Assembly (NCBI GenBank): GCA_048267165.1
Contig: JBLWYD010000004.1
Location: 72,605-136,604 of the forward strand
DNA length: 64,000 nt
Direction: 5' to 3'
From: PGYR01 sp048267165
GTDB lineage: Bacteria; Bacteroidota; Ignavibacteria; Kapaibacteriales; UBA2268
In this document: positions 62,103 to 64,000 of the stretch, piece after piece
How positions within the stretch are numbered: position 1 is the stretch's first letter
Layout: each line of letters opens with the position of its first letter
The notes under the pieces: model-generated
Told to the model about the DNA's origin: nothing
The model's database searches: none
The model's input: the letters and a program-made list of their open reading frames with translations, nothing else
Made by a program: the position numbers and the translations under genes

Positions 62103-63128
62103 TTAGTATGAGTTTCTTTTGATCAAAACAGATGAATAGTCGCTAAGGTTTTCTAGAGCTTTACCTGTACCGATAACTACAGAAATCAACGGCTCATCAG
62201 CTACGTGAACTGGTAGATTAGTCTCTTTTGTTATTTTCTCGCCTAGTCCTTTGAGTAATGCACCACCACCACTAAGCATTATACCTCTGTCGAAAATATC
62301 GGCAGATAGCTCGGGAGGTGTTTTCTCTAGTAATCTAAGTACACCGGTTACGATTTTCTCAACTGAATCGGCAAGAGCTTTGCGTATATCAACAGATGTA
62401 ACGTTAATCATCTTAGGGATACCAGAGACTAGGTCTCTTCCCTTTACTTCTATCTCGATTTCTTCTTCTAATGGCATAGCTGAGCCGACATTACATTTAA
62501 TCATCTCGGCAGTTCTCTCCCCTATCAATATATTATGATAGCGGCGGAAATACTGAGAGACAGCGTCTGTCATCTCGTCACCTGCGTGCTTGATAGATTC
62601 GGCAGTTACGATACCTGAAAGAGCGATAACCGCAACTTCCGTAGTACCACCACCAATATCAACTATCATATTACCAACTGGCTCATGTACGTTCAGACCT
62701 ATACCTATAGCACTAGCCATTGGCTCAGCTATCAGGTGGACTTCCTTAGCGCCAGCGTGTTCGCAACTATCACGAACTGTACGTTTCTCTACTTCTGTGA
62801 TACCAGAAGGCACAGCAACTACAACTCTACGAGCCGGTTGCCAAGTGTTAGATACTTTACGGATGAATGCACGAAGCATTCCTTCGGTGATTTCAAAGTC
62901 AGCAATAACCCCATCGCGTAGTGGACGGATTATTTTTATATCTTTGTGGGTCTTCCCTACCATTGATTGCGCATCGTTACCAATGGCGATAATTTTTTTA
63001 GTTTGACGGTCGAATGCTACTATAGTCGGCTCGTTAAGTACAATCCCTTTACCTTTCATCCAGATAAGGGTGTTAGCAGTGCCAAGGTCTATAGCTACGT
63101 CGTTTGAAAATACATTAAAAAATGACAT
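62103..63128 (-). CDS. mreB: Rod shape-determining protein MreB
   Basis: Bacterial actin of 341 residues that guides cell-wall synthesis and gives rod shape. Nucleotide-binding blocks: DLGTANTLIWMKGKG near 14, the phosphate-2 motif IVDIGGGTTEVAVIAL near 157, and the adenosine motif MLSGGGALLKGLGEKI near 282. Length is typical. It heads a predicted six-gene operon mreB-mreC-mreD-smc-two secreted proteins; a TATATTTG motif (minus strand 63170-63163) is a possible promoter part about 35 bases upstream. mrdA and rodA are not in the cluster. Confidence 0.97.
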   Translation of the reverse strand: MSFFNVFSNDVAIDLGTANTLIWMKGKGIVLNEPTIVAFDRQTKKIIAIGNDAQSMVGKTHKDIKIIRPLRDGVIADFEITEGMLRAFIRKVSNTWQPARRVVVAVPSGITEVEKRTVRDSCEHAGAKEVHLIAEPMASAIGIGLNVHEPVGNMIVDIGGGTTEVAVIALSGIVTAESIKHAGDEMTDAVSQYFRRYHNILIGERTAEMIKCNVGSAMPLEEEIEIEVKGRDLVSGIPKMINVTSVDIRKALADSVEKIVTGVLRLLEKTPPELSADIFDRGIMLSGGGALLKGLGEKITKETNLPVHVADEPLISVVIGTGKALENLSDYSSVLIKRNSY

Positions 63129-63226
63129 TAATCGGATTCAATTTTGTTGTTAGGTACATTTACAAATATACCGATTTAGAAAGTTATTTTATAATTAAAT
63201 ATAAATAAGTAGTTTTTTGAAGGAAT

Positions 63227-63252
63227 AAAAAAAGCCAACTTTTCAGCTGGCT
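63227..63252 (-). terminator. Terminator of the lipoprotein gene
   Basis: On the minus strand AGCCAGCT (63252-63245), GAAA tetraloop, AGTTGGCT (63240-63233) with one G-T pair, then a T run (63232-63227). It follows the stop at 63286 by 33 bases and isolates it from mreB. Confidence 0.85.
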
Positions 63253-63285
63253 TCGTATTATATTTACTGAAAATTAGTCACAACA

Positions 63286-63762
63286 TTATTCTTCAGTTTG
63301 CGAATTTTCGATATAATGTAATTCGGATATCCCATAAAAACTTACTTCAGCTTCTTTAGAAACTTTAGATCCAAATTTCATAGACAATGTGTTTTCATCC
63401 TCAATAAAATATACATCCGTATAATTATCGTAAAACATAATACTATCACTTTGATATGCTGAACTATCATAAGTAAGGTAAAGTGAATCACCTTTTACTT
63501 GATACTTACCAAATCCATAATATCCGCAGTTCGTATAACCAAAATCATCATTATCGAATAGCGTTAACGTATCACCCAATTCAAATATAGAATTATGCAT
63601 TAGTTTATAATATACTGTTTTTAGTGTACTTTGCTGAATCCAAGCATACTTTCCTACCTTTAAATCAGTTGTAGCTAATTCTTGATTTGAACAACTCATA
63701 ATTACAAGTGAAAGAACAATGAACTTAATTGTTTTTGATATATGTGATTGTTTCGTCTTCAT
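63286..63762 (-). CDS. Predicted lipoprotein of unknown function
   Basis: I do not recognise this 158-residue protein. It has a basic n-region, a hydrophobic stretch and a lipobox VIMSC near residue 24, then a beta-strand-rich body with many Tyr and Asp residues (YYGFGKYQVKGDSLYLTYD), the look of a small lipocalin-like or beta-sandwich lipoprotein. Its start overlaps the 3' end of the upstream partial gene by 38 bases, so the two are likely cotranscribed. Confidence 0.7.
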   Translation of the reverse strand: MKTKQSHISKTIKFIVLSLVIMSCSNQELATTDLKVGKYAWIQQSTLKTVYYKLMHNSIFELGDTLTLFDNDDFGYTNCGYYGFGKYQVKGDSLYLTYDSSAYQSDSIMFYDNYTDVYFIEDENTLSMKFGSKVSKEAEVSFYGISELHYIENSQTEE

Positions 63763-64000
63763 AAGTATTTGCTAGGTTTATTGTGTTGTTAATTATACTT
63801 ATTGCTCTAGTATCTGTAGTCAGAATTATTGATTTATTACATATATCCAATATAATTGGTTTACTAACCGAAGTAATTAAAACACTATCTGCATAACTGG
63901 GATCATTATAATGTTTAAATATATCCAAAAAACTAGTATTAGTTAAGTCTTTTATATCTAATGCAATACTTAAAGTTAAATTTTCAGCTATTATTGATGA
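63725..64000 (-). CDS. C-terminal part of an unknown protein (runs off the right edge)
   Basis: The frame ending at 63725 is open to the window edge at 64000. The 91 visible residues (e.g. ENLTLSIALDIKDLTNTS, then SVSKPIILDICNKSIILTT) have alternating hydrophobic strands and Asn/Thr-rich turns and are not from a family I know. The overlap with the next lipoprotein gene and the lack of any stop up to the edge favour a real gene whose start lies outside; a TTG at 63928 is probably internal. Confidence 0.5.
   Translation of the reverse strand, partial: SSIIAENLTLSIALDIKDLTNTSFLDIFKHYNDPSYADSVLITSVSKPIILDICNKSIILTTDTRAISIINNTINLANTYEDETITYIKNN

Noticed and set aside
62590..63006. Long plus-strand frame of 138 codons opposite mreB
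   Set aside because: Antisense shadow of a highly conserved gene; no independent evidence.
1..64000. tRNA, rRNA, CRISPR arrays, transposases, prophage genes
   Set aside because: All intergenic gaps were read; none shows cloverleaf-like arms, regularly spaced direct repeats or recombinase motifs.

Overview
The window is AT-rich (about one third G+C by eye), densely coded DNA from a Gram-negative bacterium, almost certainly of the FCB group. Evidence: a Kdo transferase (WaaA) and OmpA-type porin imply an LPS-bearing outer membrane; a type IX secretion C-terminal sorting domain sits on the protein at 17296-18714; a complete alternative complex III operon is present; and two good matches to the Bacteroidota-type promoter (TTTG-N19-TAnnTTTG) precede nusA and rpsA. 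Unlike many Bacteroidota, several genes have clear Shine-Dalgarno sequences and TTG/GTG starts. I favour the Kapabacteria/Ignavibacteria (Chlorobi-side) part of the FCB group over Bacteroidia, but this is an inference from gene content. All functional calls come from reading motifs; no database search was possible.

Layout. 1-7 kb: infB (cut by the left edge) and nusA on the minus strand, a divergent glutaryl-CoA dehydrogenase/Hsp33 pair, then an OmpA-like protein with calcium-binding thrombospondin-3 repeats and purA. 7-12 kb: a secD-secF-STAS operon and an AbgT-family transporter. 12-17 kb (plus strand): a glycosyltransferase, a YtcJ-like amidohydrolase and ribosomal protein S1. 16.8-19 kb: the only accessory-looking stretch, a T9SS cargo protein between two intergenic regions that carry the same compound repeat in opposite orientation. 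19-21.5 kb: an unusual three-gene set, a HlyD-like adaptor, a VTC-type polyphosphate polymerase and a DUF4956 membrane protein. 21.5-24.2 kb: truA, an Ogg2-type DNA glycosylase and an M24 peptidase.

24.3-39.4 kb is one 15-kb, 14-gene minus-strand respiratory operon: alternative complex III (actA, a small Tat-like peptide, actB, actC, an actD-actE fusion, actF), a monohaem cytochrome c, Sco, an A2-type haem-copper oxidase in the order I-III-IV-II, haem O synthase and a polytopic membrane protein with a C-terminal cytochrome c. Menaquinol electrons would pass through complex III and the c-type cytochromes to oxygen.

39.6-64 kb is mostly cell-envelope housekeeping: glmM, DoxX and ComF; a carbon-nitrogen hydrolase, murC, two parvulin chaperones and a pentapeptide-repeat lipoprotein; a C40 peptidase; a phosphodiester glycosidase followed by two ABC ATPases; enoyl-CoA hydratase and waaA; and a six-gene operon mreB-mreC-mreD-smc plus two secreted proteins that links cell shape with chromosome organisation. 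No tRNA, rRNA, CRISPR array, transposase or phage gene was seen. The most rewarding places to look again are the HlyD/VTC/DUF4956 set, the small Tat-like peptide and the cytochrome-fused membrane protein in the respiratory operon, the nusA leader hairpin, and the glycosidase gene whose signal peptide has no canonical start codon.
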